64,000 nt of DNA from Bacillus_BE sp042263505 (lineage in GTDB: Bacteria > Bacillota > Bacilli > Bacillales > Cytobacillaceae). This document shows positions 1-8,453 of this stretch, in pieces. The stretch spans positions 97,913 to 161,912 of the forward strand of contig NZ_JBHKFI010000010.1 in the NCBI RefSeq assembly GCF_042263505.1, in the 5' to 3' direction. The first letter of the stretch is position 1. The number at the start of each line of letters is the position of its first letter. Below the pieces are notes generated by a model. That model saw nothing but the letters and a program-made list of their open reading frames with translations, had not been told where the DNA came from and did no database searches. Made by a program: the position numbers and the translations under genes.

Positions 1-436
1 GGTCTTGTTGATGGATATCCATATTGAATGCGATATTTTTTTCGTTCCTCAGTAAAGTCCCACCAACTTTTCCCGCTATCCCGATGATTGGCGTGATGAA
101 CGATGCAGCGGAGAGTATCCTCGACACATGGGTCTTCCCAAAATCCATAAAGTGACTCGAGGCGATTGATTAAATCGGCGCCCTCTTCATTTTTTATTTC
201 TTCAAGAGAGAAAAATTCCAAATCAATGACTTCTTGTGCTGACTTAGGTCCAATAGAAGGAATGGTTTGGAATTCAGCCAAGGCACGAAGATACTTGGCC
301 CGCTCTTCTGTACACTGAAGACTAATGCATATTGAAGCGGAATCCATATCTGCTATTTGATTTAATTTGATTTTCGCTTTTTTAAATGAGTCTTTTCTTC
401 GGTTGATAATGGCAGTTTAGGAGTTTTAGTAGTCAT
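1..436 (-). pseudogene. Cdd1-like helix-hairpin-helix protein, frameshifted, runs off the window edge
   Basis: The minus strand starts with ATG at 436, preceded by AAAGGTG, and reads MTTKTPKLPLSTEEKTH before hitting a stop. A one-base shift at the T6 run (378-383) opens a second frame that continues to the window edge with AEFQTIPSIGPKSAQE and later WWDFTEERKKYR. These match the pathogenicity-locus Cdd1 family, a small helix-hairpin-helix protein of unknown role. The homopolymer position suggests either a real slippage mutation or a sequencing error. The C-terminal end lies outside the window. The family call is fairly sure; whether the gene is dead is not. Confidence 0.6.
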
Positions 437-454
437 ATATTCACACCTTTCATT

Positions 455-1018
455 TTATTGTTTCGGAAGTTTCCCTGGTTTATCTGAAAGATGTTTCTCA
501 AGTCTTTGTTGCAAATATTGTTCAGATTCCCCGAATGGGACACTTAAATTTTTCCAATCGCGCCCTTTTAACTGCTTCCCTATATAGACGATTTGCCCAA
601 TATGGTAAGCGTAATGGGCAAATTGTCTTTCAATCGCCTCTACTACAGAATGCCCTTCCCCACGAATGTAAATTGTTTGTAATAAATTATTTTCATTTAA
701 ATCGTTGATGGCATGAAAGAGGGTATTCCACCCTGCTTCCCAATCTTTCATCAATTCCTTTTTAGATGACAAAGTATCAATAAATTCTTGATCACGTTGT
801 CTTGTGGGCTTTTCTCCATCTGAATGTAAAAAATCTGTCCATCTTGAAATCATATTTCCACTTATATGTTTGACGATAATAGCAACACTATTGGATTGCT
901 GATTTAAGTTCCAATGAATGTCCTGTTCTGTTAATTGTTCAATCGTTTTTTCACCGAGGTCCTTTAAAGTATGAAATCGATCTTTGATGACTCTTAAATA
1001 CTCCAGTTCAAAGCTCAC
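455..1018 (-). CDS. DinB-superfamily protein, DUF1572 type
   Basis: This small cytoplasmic protein of about 187 residues belongs to the DinB/YfiT-like four-helix metal-binding superfamily, DUF1572 branch. The usual histidine triad is visible: one His in the IVKHISGNM segment and two in FAHYAYHIGQI. These normally hold a divalent metal. I prefer the GTG at 1018 to the upstream ATG at 1039, because GAGGAG lies 10 bases before the GTG and relatives begin with a FELEYLRV-like sequence. The specific reaction is unknown. Members are often thiol-dependent transferases or lack a known substrate. The gene lies just downstream of the GDPD gene but is separated from it by a terminator. Confidence 0.75.
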   Translation of the reverse strand: MSFELEYLRVIKDRFHTLKDLGEKTIEQLTEQDIHWNLNQQSNSVAIIVKHISGNMISRWTDFLHSDGEKPTRQRDQEFIDTLSSKKELMKDWEAGWNTLFHAINDLNENNLLQTIYIRGEGHSVVEAIERQFAHYAYHIGQIVYIGKQLKGRDWKNLSVPFGESEQYLQQRLEKHLSDKPGKLPKQ

Positions 1019-1068
1019 TAAAAACCCACTCCTCTGCATTACGATTCCCCCCTATAATAACATAAAAT

Positions 1069-1090
1069 CCCATTTCAAAGATGAAATGGG
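1069..1090 (-). terminator. Intrinsic terminator after the GDPD gene
   Basis: A perfect 9-bp stem, CCCATTTCA with TGAAATGGG around a 4-base loop, is followed on the minus strand by ATTTTATG. It lies 25 bases past the GDPD stop codon. Confidence 0.75.
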
Positions 1091-1114
1091 AAGAATCTTA
1101 AATTGAAGTTAGGC

Positions 1115-1927
1115 TCAAAATAGGGATCTTGTATAATGCACGTAATTGGTGAACACGCCATCAACTCCTAGTTTTAGAACTCGTTGTTGTTCACTTTTCT
1201 CGGAAGGTAAAAAATAAACATAGATTTTTAAATGATTTCGTTTTAATTTATCGATGCTCGTTTTATTCACTATACGGGAGTCCAACCCTACTCCAATCGC
1301 GTATTTTTTCCAGTTATGAATATGTTGTTCTGTAATTTGACTTGGCTGTTTTAATTCGACTAATTGAATTAAGGGAATCTTTGGGTTCATTTTATGTATT
1401 TTCACTAGGCTTGAGGCAGAAAATGATTCAATCATGATTCGATTATTTTTGATGAGTCCTTTCTTATTTAATAAATCAAGCAAGGGTTTTTCCATGACTA
1501 ATTGCTGATTTACTTTTCGGGTTTCAATGCAATATTTGGTTTTAGCCCCGAACTGGTTGATTAATTCATTTAAAGTGATAATGCGTTCATTTGTGTAATT
1601 AGGACTAAATTTGCTTCCTGCATCTAGTCTTTTTAGTTGTGCTAAAGTATAGCGATGAACATCTCCAACACCATTAGTCGTCCGATTCAAAGTAGAATCA
1701 TGCATTAAGATTAATTGACGATCTTTCGTTTCACGTAAGTCCATTTCGATATAATCAACCTTATCAGCAACAGCGATGCGAAAAGCAGACATTGTTTCTT
1801 CAGGTGCTCTATCGAAGGCACCTCTATGGGCAATAACGGTAGATTGCAGTTTCGCAAACGTCTTTTGATGCCAAAAGAAATTAGATAGTGTAATTACCAT
1901 AATAAGAGTAAGAAATATTTTTTTCAT
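1115..1927 (-). CDS. Secreted glycerophosphodiester phosphodiesterase
   Basis: It hydrolyses glycerophosphodiesters to glycerol-3-phosphate and an alcohol, probably outside the cell. The first 26 residues form a signal peptide: MKKIF, a hydrophobic stretch, then TFAK. The GDPD fold motifs follow: VIAHRG near residue 33, EETMSAF, YIEMDLRETKD with the metal-binding Glu and Asp, and LMHDSTLNRTTNG with the second catalytic His. At 270 residues it is a full-length single-domain enzyme of the GlpQ/YqiK type. The C-terminal LGVDGVFTNY is also typical. No partner gene is visible, and a terminator follows. Confidence 0.9.
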   Translation of the reverse strand: MKKIFLTLIMVITLSNFFWHQKTFAKLQSTVIAHRGAFDRAPEETMSAFRIAVADKVDYIEMDLRETKDRQLILMHDSTLNRTTNGVGDVHRYTLAQLKRLDAGSKFSPNYTNERIITLNELINQFGAKTKYCIETRKVNQQLVMEKPLLDLLNKKGLIKNNRIMIESFSASSLVKIHKMNPKIPLIQLVELKQPSQITEQHIHNWKKYAIGVGLDSRIVNKTSIDKLKRNHLKIYVYFLPSEKSEQQRVLKLGVDGVFTNYVHYTRSLF

Positions 1928-2051
1928 TCTTTTAATTTATCATAAAATCATCATAGTATACAGGAATATTTATCTAATTGATTTGTGTTCAGTAGTTATA
2001 TTTTGTCTCTACCCTCTCTTTTCAAATTATACGTAAATATTTCATTATAAA

Positions 2052-2066
2052 TAATAATTATTATCA
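2052..2066. promoter_or_regulatory. Fur-family-like 7-1-7 box upstream of the CDF transporter gene
   Basis: TAATAAT-T-ATTATCA differs from the ideal Bacillus Fur 7-1-7 box (TGATAAT-N-ATTATCA) at one position. It also resembles PerR boxes. It lies about 145 bases before the CDF start in a very AT-rich stretch, so chance is possible. Confidence 0.35.
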
Positions 2067-2209
2067 ATAATGAGAGTAATATTAATTACAATTTCCTCTT
2101 TATCTAAAGGTATACTTGATTATTATTCTCAATTAAATATTAATTTTCTCAATTAGATTGACTTCGGTATATCTGAGCAGTATGATGAGCCTATAAGGGG
2201 ATGAAAAAA

Positions 2210-3136
2210 ATGAAAATGGAAGATTATCACCATCTCAGGCATGTAAAAGAGCAGCAAAAATCGAAGAAAACCTTATGGATTTCCTTATTTCTTACGCTCT
2301 TTTTCACATTAGTAGAAATTGTGGGTGGCTTATTAGCAAATTCCTTGGCGCTTTTATCAGATTCAGCACATATGATGTCAGATGTCGTTGCTCTTGGTTT
2401 AAGTATTACAGCGATTTATTTGGCAACAAGAAACTCGAACAGTAAATATACATTTGGATTTCTTCGCTTTGAGATAATAGCTTCCTTTGTTAATGGTCTT
2501 GCGTTAATAATCATTGCGATGGGAATATTTGTAGAGGGAATCAAGAGGATTGTTACTCCTAGAGAAGTGGATTTAACCTATATGCTTTTTGTTGCGGTGC
2601 TTGGCCTACTGGTAAATATTATTCTTACCGTAGTGTTAGTCCGAAGTACTAGAAAAGAGAATAATTTGAATATCCAAAGTGCACTTTGGCACTTTTTTGG
2701 TGACCTCCTTAATTCTATTGGGGTCATTGTTTCCGCAATCTTGATTTATTTTACAGGTCGTACAATTTTAGACCCAATAATCAGTATGGTCATTGGTGGG
2801 GTAATTCTAGTCGGCGGTACAAAGATTATCCGAGAATCCTATTTGATTTTAATGGAGGCGGTTCCGAACGGTTATGATTTAGAAAAGATTCGAAAGGATA
2901 TATTGGAAATTGACGGAGTTGTGGATGTTCATGAACTCCATCTTTGGACGATTACGACTGAACATTATTCACTTGTAGCCCATGTTTTTGTTCATGAAGA
3001 ATACCAATCTTTTAATCTCATAGCGAATATCAATCAAATGTTAAAGGATAAATACAGTCTTCGGCATTGTACGGTTCAAATTGAAAATCCGGCAATCAAT
3101 AATCACGGTCTTTATGGTCAGCATTTTATTGGATAA
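2210..3136 (+). CDS. Cation diffusion facilitator (CzcD-type metal exporter)
   Basis: A proton-coupled exporter of zinc or similar divalent metals in the cell membrane. Six membrane spans occupy roughly residues 22-205 and are followed by a cytoplasmic dimerisation domain containing DVHELHLWTITTEHYSL, a CDF signature. The transport site is formed by HMMSD in the second helix and HFFGD in the fifth, the His-x3-Asp pair expected for zinc. The His-rich N-terminus (EDYHHLRH) is typical. ATG 2210 is chosen because AAGGGG directly touches the upstream in-frame ATG at 2201 but has proper spacing to 2210. At about 308 residues it is full length. Regulation may involve the Fur-like box far upstream. 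Confidence 0.88.
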   Translation: MKMEDYHHLRHVKEQQKSKKTLWISLFLTLFFTLVEIVGGLLANSLALLSDSAHMMSDVVALGLSITAIYLATRNSNSKYTFGFLRFEIIASFVNGLALIIIAMGIFVEGIKRIVTPREVDLTYMLFVAVLGLLVNIILTVVLVRSTRKENNLNIQSALWHFFGDLLNSIGVIVSAILIYFTGRTILDPIISMVIGGVILVGGTKIIRESYLILMEAVPNGYDLEKIRKDILEIDGVVDVHELHLWTITTEHYSLVAHVFVHEEYQSFNLIANINQMLKDKYSLRHCTVQIENPAINNHGLYGQHFIG

Positions 3137-3167
3137 TTCCATTATGACTCATTTTGAGTTTATAAAA

Positions 3168-3198
3168 ATTCATCCTTTTTTATACCAAAAGGATGAAT
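3168..3198. terminator. Hairpin between the CDF and HAD genes
   Basis: ATTCATCCTTTT pairs with AAAAGGATGAAT. The T-run is better on the minus strand, so it may act as a backup terminator for the HAD gene and a weak one for the CDF gene. Confidence 0.5.
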
Positions 3199-3280
3199 CA
3201 TACTGTGGATTGGATACCATATGATTTGCATTACCTTGATTAAATATTTACTAGCTATCGAAATGCTAGAATTGAAAAAA

Positions 3281-3317
3281 GGAAAGAGCAGGGTTAAGGG
3301 TTAACACTGCTCTTTCC
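3281..3317 (-). terminator. Intrinsic terminator of the first HAD phosphatase gene
   Basis: An 11-bp stem, GGAAAGAGCAG with CTGCTCTTTCC, is followed on the minus strand by TTTTTT. It begins two bases after the stop codon. Confidence 0.85.
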
Positions 3318-3319
3318 TT

Positions 3320-4156
3320 TTAAACTTGTGTTTTATTAAAAATAAATCGTTCAATAATCTCTGCCACAACGCCTTCATTATTATCAGCTTTTGTTGTATA
3401 ATCACAGATTTTTTTTACATCATCAAGGGCATTCCCTGCGGCTACCGATAATCCAGCTACTTTTAGCATAGCAACATCATTATAATTATCCCCTATTGCA
3501 ATCGTATCCTTAATATCGATATTGAGAATTTTAGCTAAATCAATTAGCCCTTGCCCCTTATCGACTCCCAAAGAATTAAATTCCATATAGCGGTTAGATG
3601 AATAGCTGATGGTTACTTCTCCGTCAGTGATCGGCTCCATATCCGGCTCTAAGGACATTAAATATGGGACATCTACATTTTGAAAAAGAATCTTAGCAAT
3701 GGGTTCATCTTTTAAGAAATCAACGGTATTTTCTTCCATAATAGTGACTGCTTCTTTTTTCGCTTCAATTTTTTCCGCTTCGCTTTCAGAAATATTATAA
3801 ACATAGAGCTTGTCCATCGTATAAAGACGAATACAGACATCCTTTGTTAATCCATACTCAAAAATTTCTTTCATTTTATCAAAATTTAAACCTTTGAATT
3901 GCATTAAACGGTTTCCTTTATTTTCAGTTAGGGCGCCACCGTTAAAGGAAAGGATGTATTCTCCAACTTCATCGTATAAATGTAGATTCTTTAAGTATCT
4001 TTGGATTGACATAAAGCTTCTCCCTGTTGCAGGTACAAATTTAACTCCATATTCTTCCTTCGCTTTTTGTATCACTTCGATATTTCTTTGAGAAATCTCA
4101 TGCTGGTCATTTAATAGAGTTTCATCCATGTCGCAGGCGATCAGTTTGTATCCCAT
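3320..4156 (-). CDS. Cof-type HAD-superfamily phosphatase
   Basis: A cytoplasmic phosphatase of the Cof/IIB subfamily, usually acting on sugar phosphates or flavin nucleotides. Motif I is CDMDETLLN, with the nucleophile Asp followed by the acid/base Asp. Motif II is VPATGRS, and motif IV is IAIGDNYNDVAML near residue 220. The cap domain lies between residues about 85 and 190. At 278 residues it has the usual length. It is transcribed alone, with its own terminator. The substrate cannot be told from sequence. The neighbouring HAD gene at 4413 is a separate, divergent paralogue. Confidence 0.88.
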   Translation of the reverse strand: MGYKLIACDMDETLLNDQHEISQRNIEVIQKAKEEYGVKFVPATGRSFMSIQRYLKNLHLYDEVGEYILSFNGGALTENKGNRLMQFKGLNFDKMKEIFEYGLTKDVCIRLYTMDKLYVYNISESEAEKIEAKKEAVTIMEENTVDFLKDEPIAKILFQNVDVPYLMSLEPDMEPITDGEVTISYSSNRYMEFNSLGVDKGQGLIDLAKILNIDIKDTIAIGDNYNDVAMLKVAGLSVAAGNALDDVKKICDYTTKADNNEGVVAEIIERFIFNKTQV

Positions 4157-4374
4157 CGGTCTATTCTCCTTTTCTAGTTAGTTAAACTTGTTGGATAAAA
4201 AAGCTATTTCACTATTTAAATGTGCTGATTGTTGAACCTATCTATAACTTTATCGATTTATATGGCTGATAGCAACCATAATTCAATGAAAAATAGTGTC
4301 CCTGGTATGGAAATATGTTTTCCTTCCAATGAACGACGTTAGATGTATTTGAAACTAAATTTCTCTAAAAAAAG

Positions 4375-4398
4375 CACCACAATTATGATATCGCGGTG
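4375..4398 (-). terminator. Intrinsic terminator of the YkrA-like gene
   Basis: CACCGC pairs with GTGGTG on the minus strand, followed by CTTTTTTT. Confidence 0.75.
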
Positions 4399-4412
4399 TT
4401 TTTTGAGAAATA

Positions 4413-5192
4413 TTATAGTAATCCAATCATTTGGAGACCATAAAGAATACCATCTTCTTCAACGGATTTTGTCACATATTTGGCTAACTTTTTAAGTTTT
4501 TCTTCTCCATTTCCCATGGCAACACTATTTTCTATTGTTGTGAGCATTTCAAAATCATTAGGTCCGTCCCCGAAGGCATATTGTTTATTAGCTGGAATTC
4601 CTAAAGCATTTACGATCTTTTCAATCCCTTTCGCCTTAGAGCCACCTTTTGGCAGGATATCGACACAGACCGGATGCCATCGAATATAATCAAAAGCAGT
4701 GAACTTTTCTATATATTGGTGTTCTTCCCCTTCAGGACAAAAGAGGAGAGTTTGATAAAGATCATGGCTTTTGTAATAATTTGGATCATGTGTTGGAAAA
4801 TGATCAATTTTTAAGGTAGCAATACTTTCCTTAATAAATGGATGTTTTGGTACATTGGCTTTCATATCCTCATGGTCCATAAAAACAACGGGATGATTGT
4901 TGCTAAGTGCAAATTCAGTTAATTGCTCGAGTGAGGCAATATTTAATGGATTTGTATATAAGACTTCCCCATTTAATACGACATATTGCCCGTTATAACT
5001 CACATATGTATCAATTTCTAGTTCTTTCCGCAATCCCTCAAACATAAAGGGGGCACGCCCTGTTGCAATCGCTACAATATGTCCAAGCTCTTTTAATTTA
5101 AAAACCGCCTCTTTTGTAGATTGAGGTAATTTTTTATCAAAATTGAGTAAGGTTCCGTCAATATCAAAAAAGATAATGCTTTGTTCCGTCAT
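4413..5192 (-). CDS. Cof-type HAD phosphatase, YkrA-like
   Basis: A second HAD IIB hydrolase of 259 residues, close in layout to Bacillus YkrA. It has IFFDIDGTLLN (nucleophile and acid/base Asp), IATGRAPFM, a conserved Lys in KGGSKAKGIEK, and FGDGPNDFEML (metal-binding Asp pair). Relatives dephosphorylate small phosphorylated metabolites in the cytoplasm. The gene is followed by its own terminator and is probably monocistronic. The assignment to the family is secure; the substrate is unknown. Confidence 0.87.
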   Translation of the reverse strand: MTEQSIIFFDIDGTLLNFDKKLPQSTKEAVFKLKELGHIVAIATGRAPFMFEGLRKELEIDTYVSYNGQYVVLNGEVLYTNPLNIASLEQLTEFALSNNHPVVFMDHEDMKANVPKHPFIKESIATLKIDHFPTHDPNYYKSHDLYQTLLFCPEGEEHQYIEKFTAFDYIRWHPVCVDILPKGGSKAKGIEKIVNALGIPANKQYAFGDGPNDFEMLTTIENSVAMGNGEEKLKKLAKYVTKSVEEDGILYGLQMIGLL

Positions 5193-5324
5193 GTTCAGTC
5201 CTACCTTCGGTGTATGATTATTTGATGGTTGATCCTGTGTTTTTCCTTCTATTACTTACACATTCCAACACTCTTCATTTTATTAATGTAACGGATATTT
5301 CTTGATTTGACAAATTTCCTTTTT

Positions 5325-5594
5325 TCACACATGTGTAGAATCTAAAATGGTGATTTTCTTGGATATTATATGCCTCTTAACCCCTTTTTCAAATGGCAAG
5401 TGTGCATATAATCCAATCCCGATAATGAAGAAAAATCCAATGGAAACAAGCAGAAGAAAAAAGTCGTCCATCATGCGATCATATAACCACTTGGCTTCAT
5501 TTCTTATTGCTGGAAGTCCTACTCCAATGGTTGCGAAGATGATATGGAGCCATGATTGTCCCAAATAAGGAGGGGCTATAAGTAAATCAACCAT
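5325..5594 (-). CDS. Short membrane ORF with a cytochrome bd-like segment, possibly a remnant
   Basis: An 89-residue product with two hydrophobic segments. The sequence LHIIFATIGVGLP resembles the first helix of cytochrome ubiquinol oxidase subunit I (CydA-like), but what follows diverges and the protein is far shorter than the 430-470 residues of that family. I therefore read it as a decayed or truncated copy, or an unrelated small membrane protein. No clear ribosome binding site was seen before the ATG. Confidence 0.35.
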   Translation of the reverse strand: MVDLLIAPPYLGQSWLHIIFATIGVGLPAIRNEAKWLYDRMMDDFFLLLVSIGFFFIIGIGLYAHLPFEKGVKRHIISKKITILDSTHV

Positions 5595-5700
5595 GCACCA
5601 TACATTATTCGAATAAATTTCATCTTTACTTTTTCCAATCGGTTCAAAAATACGTAAGAAAGGAAAATTTAGGTGAAGCTTGTCTTCGTTGACGAAATGA

Positions 5701-5745
5701 AAAAGGACAGGTCAAAAGTTCAATCACTTATGAACCTATCCTTTT
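5701..5745 (-). terminator. Long hairpin beside the bcr-like repeat
   Basis: AAAAGGA pairs with TCCTTTT, AGGT with ACCT and GTTCA with TGAAC, giving an interrupted stem. The minus strand continues with TTTTTC. It could terminate minus-strand transcripts coming out of the repeat. Confidence 0.5.
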
Positions 5746-5756
5746 ATCCCGCCTTA

Positions 5757-5943
5757 ACGGGCAGTAAGACCCCCACCTCGGGGATTCTGCGTATACAAAG
5801 AAGATAGGTGGGGGTTCAACTGCCCGTAAAGGTCCGACGACGGACAGGACGTCCTAGTCAGTCGAAGCCACAGGACGTGGCGCTATAAGCGTGATTGGTT
5901 CAACTAACCATCAGTGGGGGATGAAGAAAACCCCCACTGATGG
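5757..5943. repeat. bcr-like structured intergenic repeat (tandem hairpins)
   Basis: About 190 bases contain at least six hairpins in series. A 9-bp plus 10-bp nested stem joins ACGGGCAGT/ACTGCCCGT (5757-5765, 5819-5827) and ACCCCCACCT/AGGTGGGGGT (5769-5778, 5806-5815). GTCCG/CGGAC lies at 5832-5845, followed by the palindrome AGGACGTCCT at 5846-5855, CCAC/GTGG at 5868-5880 and TGGTT/AACCA. A perfect 13-bp stem, CCATCAGTGGGGG with CCCCCACTGATGG, closes it at 5908-5943. The motif content resembles the dispersed bcr repeats described in the Bacillus cereus group. That link is from memory and needs a search. Confidence 0.6.
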
Positions 5944-5948
5944 AAGTT

Positions 5949-6125
5949 TCACTTTATAAAAAAGACCACCAAGAATAATATAAGGAGCCCTATGAAGAAA
6001 ATGGGACCAACACCGGAACTGTATACAATATAAATTTTTACATGAAGAATGATATTAACGACAATAATGATAAAAAAACAGAACAGCAAAAAAAGAATCA
6101 AATTCATGTGTTTCTTTCTTCTCAA
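5949..6125 (-). CDS. Small single-pass membrane protein (58 residues)
   Basis: A TTG start at 6125 has AAGGGGG seven bases upstream and gives a basic N-terminus (LRRKKH) followed by MNLILFLLFCFFIIIVV. A second hydrophobic stretch near the end is IFFIGLLILFLVVFF. The inner ATG at 6107 would give 52 residues but has a weaker ribosome site. The stop lies five bases from the last hairpin of the bcr-like repeat, which may serve as its terminator. No family was recognised. Confidence 0.5.
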   Translation of the reverse strand: MRRKKHMNLILFLLFCFFIIIVVNIILHVKIYIVYSSGVGPIFFIGLLILFLVVFFIK

Positions 6126-6364
6126 CAAACAGCCCCCTTCTAATGCCTTAGTAGGGACAATATCAATCTTTGATCATTTCTTTTATATTATTATTATTGT
6201 TCGCAGGCTCGGTTTATGCGGTTGATTTTTTATTTTCAATGGTGGGTTTCGCAAATGATGACTAGTTGTTGAAATAGATTTGATGACTCCGCTTTTTTTC
6301 GACCTCATCACTTTACTTCAACAACCAATGATAAATAAATGCAATTACCACCAATTCAAATAGC

Positions 6365-6976
6365 TTATTGTTTTCCGTTCTTCACCCATCCAGCGACTGT
6401 AACTGTTCTCTTGGCTTGATGTTTTACGGCTGCCTCTACATTTTCAATCATTTTTCCGTCTTGGCCAACTGTGACACTTGTTCCATATGGGTTTCCGCCA
6501 GCTCCAAATAAAACAGGGTCGGTATAACCAGGGGTTGCAATGATGGCTCCCCAGTGCATCATAGATGTATATAAAGATAAAAGTGTTGCCTCCTGACCAC
6601 CATGTGGGTTTTGTGCTGAGGTCATGGCACTTACTACTTTATTTACGGTTTTTCCTGATGCCCAAAGGCCCCCTTGGATATCGAGAAATTGCTTTAATTG
6701 AGAAGGCATATTTCCAAATCGAGTTGGCACACTAAAGATAATAGCATCTGCCCAATCAATATCATCTGAAGTTGCAATCGGAATCTCCTTTGTAGCTTCC
6801 ACTGTTGCCTTCCAAACTTCGTTTCCTTCAATGACAGATTGAGGAGCTAATTCTTGCACCTTTAACACCTTTACTTCAGCTCCTGCTTCCTTAGCTCCTT
6901 CCTCCGCCCATTTGGCTAGTTGTAGATTTGTTCCACCCATGCTGTAAAAAATTACTGCTAATTTTACATTGCTCAT
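6365..6976 (-). CDS. wrbA: NAD(P)H:quinone oxidoreductase, WrbA type
   Basis: A flavodoxin-like FMN enzyme that reduces quinones by two electrons, avoiding semiquinone formation. The sequence begins MSNVKLAVIFYSMGGTN, where YSMGGTN is the FMN phosphate loop. VPTRFGNMPSQLKQFLD and the GLWASGKTVNK region are the WrbA signatures, and HWGAIIATPGYTD lies near the C-terminus. The start at 6976 is chosen for AAGGAG nine bases upstream and for the normal family length of 203 residues. An in-frame ATG at 7030 with AGGTGGTG is an alternative. It sits beside a nitroreductase and a MarR regulator, which fits a quinone/electrophile defence block. Confidence 0.88.
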   Translation of the reverse strand: MSNVKLAVIFYSMGGTNLQLAKWAEEGAKEAGAEVKVLKVQELAPQSVIEGNEVWKATVEATKEIPIATSDDIDWADAIIFSVPTRFGNMPSQLKQFLDIQGGLWASGKTVNKVVSAMTSAQNPHGGQEATLLSLYTSMMHWGAIIATPGYTDPVLFGAGGNPYGTSVTVGQDGKMIENVEAAVKHQAKRTVTVAGWVKNGKQ

Positions 6977-7263
6977 TTCACATTTCTCCTTTTTAGTTGT
7001 ATCTTTGAATAAATTGGATAAAAACCTCATTTTTACACCACCTATTGTTTCTAACTTTTGTTTAGGATATTCACTGTTAATGGATTTTTTAGACCTTTGC
7101 CTCATTTATACTCGCTTTCATACTTGAACTTTAAATTTGTTTATTAGATGTATTTATAAAGTTCGTTGTATTATTCTGAAGTTATTTAATTGGCTCATTC
7201 GACAAAACCTATTCCTATTTTATTTATGGAAACAGACTGAAAGCTTCTTTTTTAAACATGATA

Positions 7264-7884
7264 TTAAATAAATTGCACGAATTCACTTACCGGTTTACGA
7301 TACCCTCTTGGTTGCCGACTGGATATTTTTTCTTTTCCAATGGTCATCATCATCACTACCTCGTGTTGGTCATCAATGTTCAGGATTTGCTTGACCTTTT
7401 CTGGATCAAATCCAATCATCGGGCAAGTATCCCAGCCTTTTTCTTTTGCAATTAGCATGAACAGCATGGCGGAAAGGGAGGCATTTCGGATGGCCTCTTC
7501 TCTTTGAAATTCTGATCCTCTAGATTCATAGAAAGTAACGGTATCATTGACCATGAAATCATATTCCTGTTTATTGAGTATGCCTAAAAGCTGCAAACCT
7601 GAGTAAATTTCTGCAGCTTGCTCATAGGCCTTTTTATCTCCTAATACAAGAATGACAGCAGAAGCACTGGATACCTTATATTGTCCATAAGCTGCCTCTT
7701 TTAATTGGTCTTTAGTGGTAGGGTCTGTAACAGCAATATAATTGGTATGTTGCAGATTAAAAGCAGAAGGAGCTAGTTTCACAAGCTCAAACATTTCATT
7801 CAGTTCTTCCGGATGAATTGGTTGGTTCGGAAGAAAGTTCATAGCGGATCTTCTTTCTTTTACTAATTGAATAAAATCTGACAT
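7264..7884 (-). CDS. Nitroreductase-family NAD(P)H oxidoreductase, YodC-like
   Basis: An FMN-dependent reductase of nitro compounds or quinones, 206 residues long. The N-terminal KERRSAMNFLPNQP carries the usual Arg-Ser FMN contacts. LAPSAFNLQHTNYI is the second flavin-binding segment, and KGWDTCPMIGFDPEKVKQIL is the C-terminal family block. The closest known pattern is Bacillus YodC. A palindrome, ATCTTGAATTCAAGAT, lies 27 bases upstream of the start and matches the MhqR operator type, so regulation by the MarR at 7991 is likely. Confidence 0.87.
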   Translation of the reverse strand: MSDFIQLVKERRSAMNFLPNQPIHPEELNEMFELVKLAPSAFNLQHTNYIAVTDPTTKDQLKEAAYGQYKVSSASAVILVLGDKKAYEQAAEIYSGLQLLGILNKQEYDFMVNDTVTFYESRGSEFQREEAIRNASLSAMLFMLIAKEKGWDTCPMIGFDPEKVKQILNIDDQHEVVMMMTIGKEKISSRQPRGYRKPVSEFVQFI

Positions 7885-7910
7885 TTTTATGCATCTCCTC
7901 TAATTAAAGA

Positions 7911-7926
7911 ATCTTGAATTCAAGAT
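7911..7926. promoter_or_regulatory. MhqR-type operator of the nitroreductase gene
   Basis: The perfect 16-base palindrome ATCTTGAATTCAAGAT matches the known MhqR operator pattern ATCTcgaAtTCgAGAT of Bacillus subtilis. Confidence 0.65.
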
Positions 7927-7990
7927 AATTAAGCAAAAAAATTTATTAATGGATAATTGCTGCTATCTATCCAATATCATGATAAATTAG

Positions 7991-8419
7991 CTATTTTTTA
8001 GTTCTCATTTTTATTTTTTTCAACATATCAATAAAAATGGTTTTCTTCTCTTCATTGAATGGCTCAAATAGATCATTCACAAATTTCCAATGTTTGGGCA
8101 TGATTTTTTCCATTAATTGTTGGCCGCCGTTTGTTAGTGCAATATGAATGGCTCTACGATCATCGGGGCAGGACATTCGGTTTAATAGCCCCCTTTGTTC
8201 TAACTTATCGATTACATAAGTCATGGAACCACTAGAGATTAAAACGTGATTCACAATTTGTTGAATTGTTTGTTTATCTTTATGATAAAGCACCTCTAAT
8301 ACGGAAAATTCCGTCAGGTTAAGACTGAATTCCGTTAATTCCATCTTCATTCTTTCCTGGATGGCTTTCGATGATTCCATTAAGAAGAAAAAGGGCAAAT
8401 TGTTGCAAAAATTCTTCAT
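7991..8419 (-). CDS. MarR-family regulator, MhqR-like
   Basis: A winged-helix dimeric repressor of 142 residues. The recognition helix region is ISSGSMTYVIDKLEQRGLL and the wing is RMSCPDDRRAIHIALT, with the conserved Asp-Asp-Arg-Arg. The start has AAGGGGTG eight bases before the ATG. Its own upstream region carries TATCTTGAATATGAGATA, the same half-sites as in front of the nitroreductase gene. That suggests autoregulation and control of the neighbouring oxidoreductase in response to quinones. The match to MhqR is inferred from operator type and neighbours. Confidence 0.85.
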   Translation of the reverse strand: MKNFCNNLPFFFLMESSKAIQERMKMELTEFSLNLTEFSVLEVLYHKDKQTIQQIVNHVLISSGSMTYVIDKLEQRGLLNRMSCPDDRRAIHIALTNGGQQLMEKIMPKHWKFVNDLFEPFNEEKKTIFIDMLKKIKMRTKK

Positions 8420-8453
8420 TCAGTTCACCCCTTTAATATATATTGAATTAAAA

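Noticed and set aside
5757..5943. CRISPR or riboswitch reading of the folded repeat
   Set aside because: The stems are all different, there are no regular repeats and spacers, and no downstream gene on the plus strand would be controlled.
6171..6286. Plus-strand TTG frame coding a short hydrophobic peptide, followed by an imperfect inverted repeat (about 6266-6325)
   Set aside because: No properly spaced ribosome site, no ATG, and the stem has many mismatches; not enough to call a gene.
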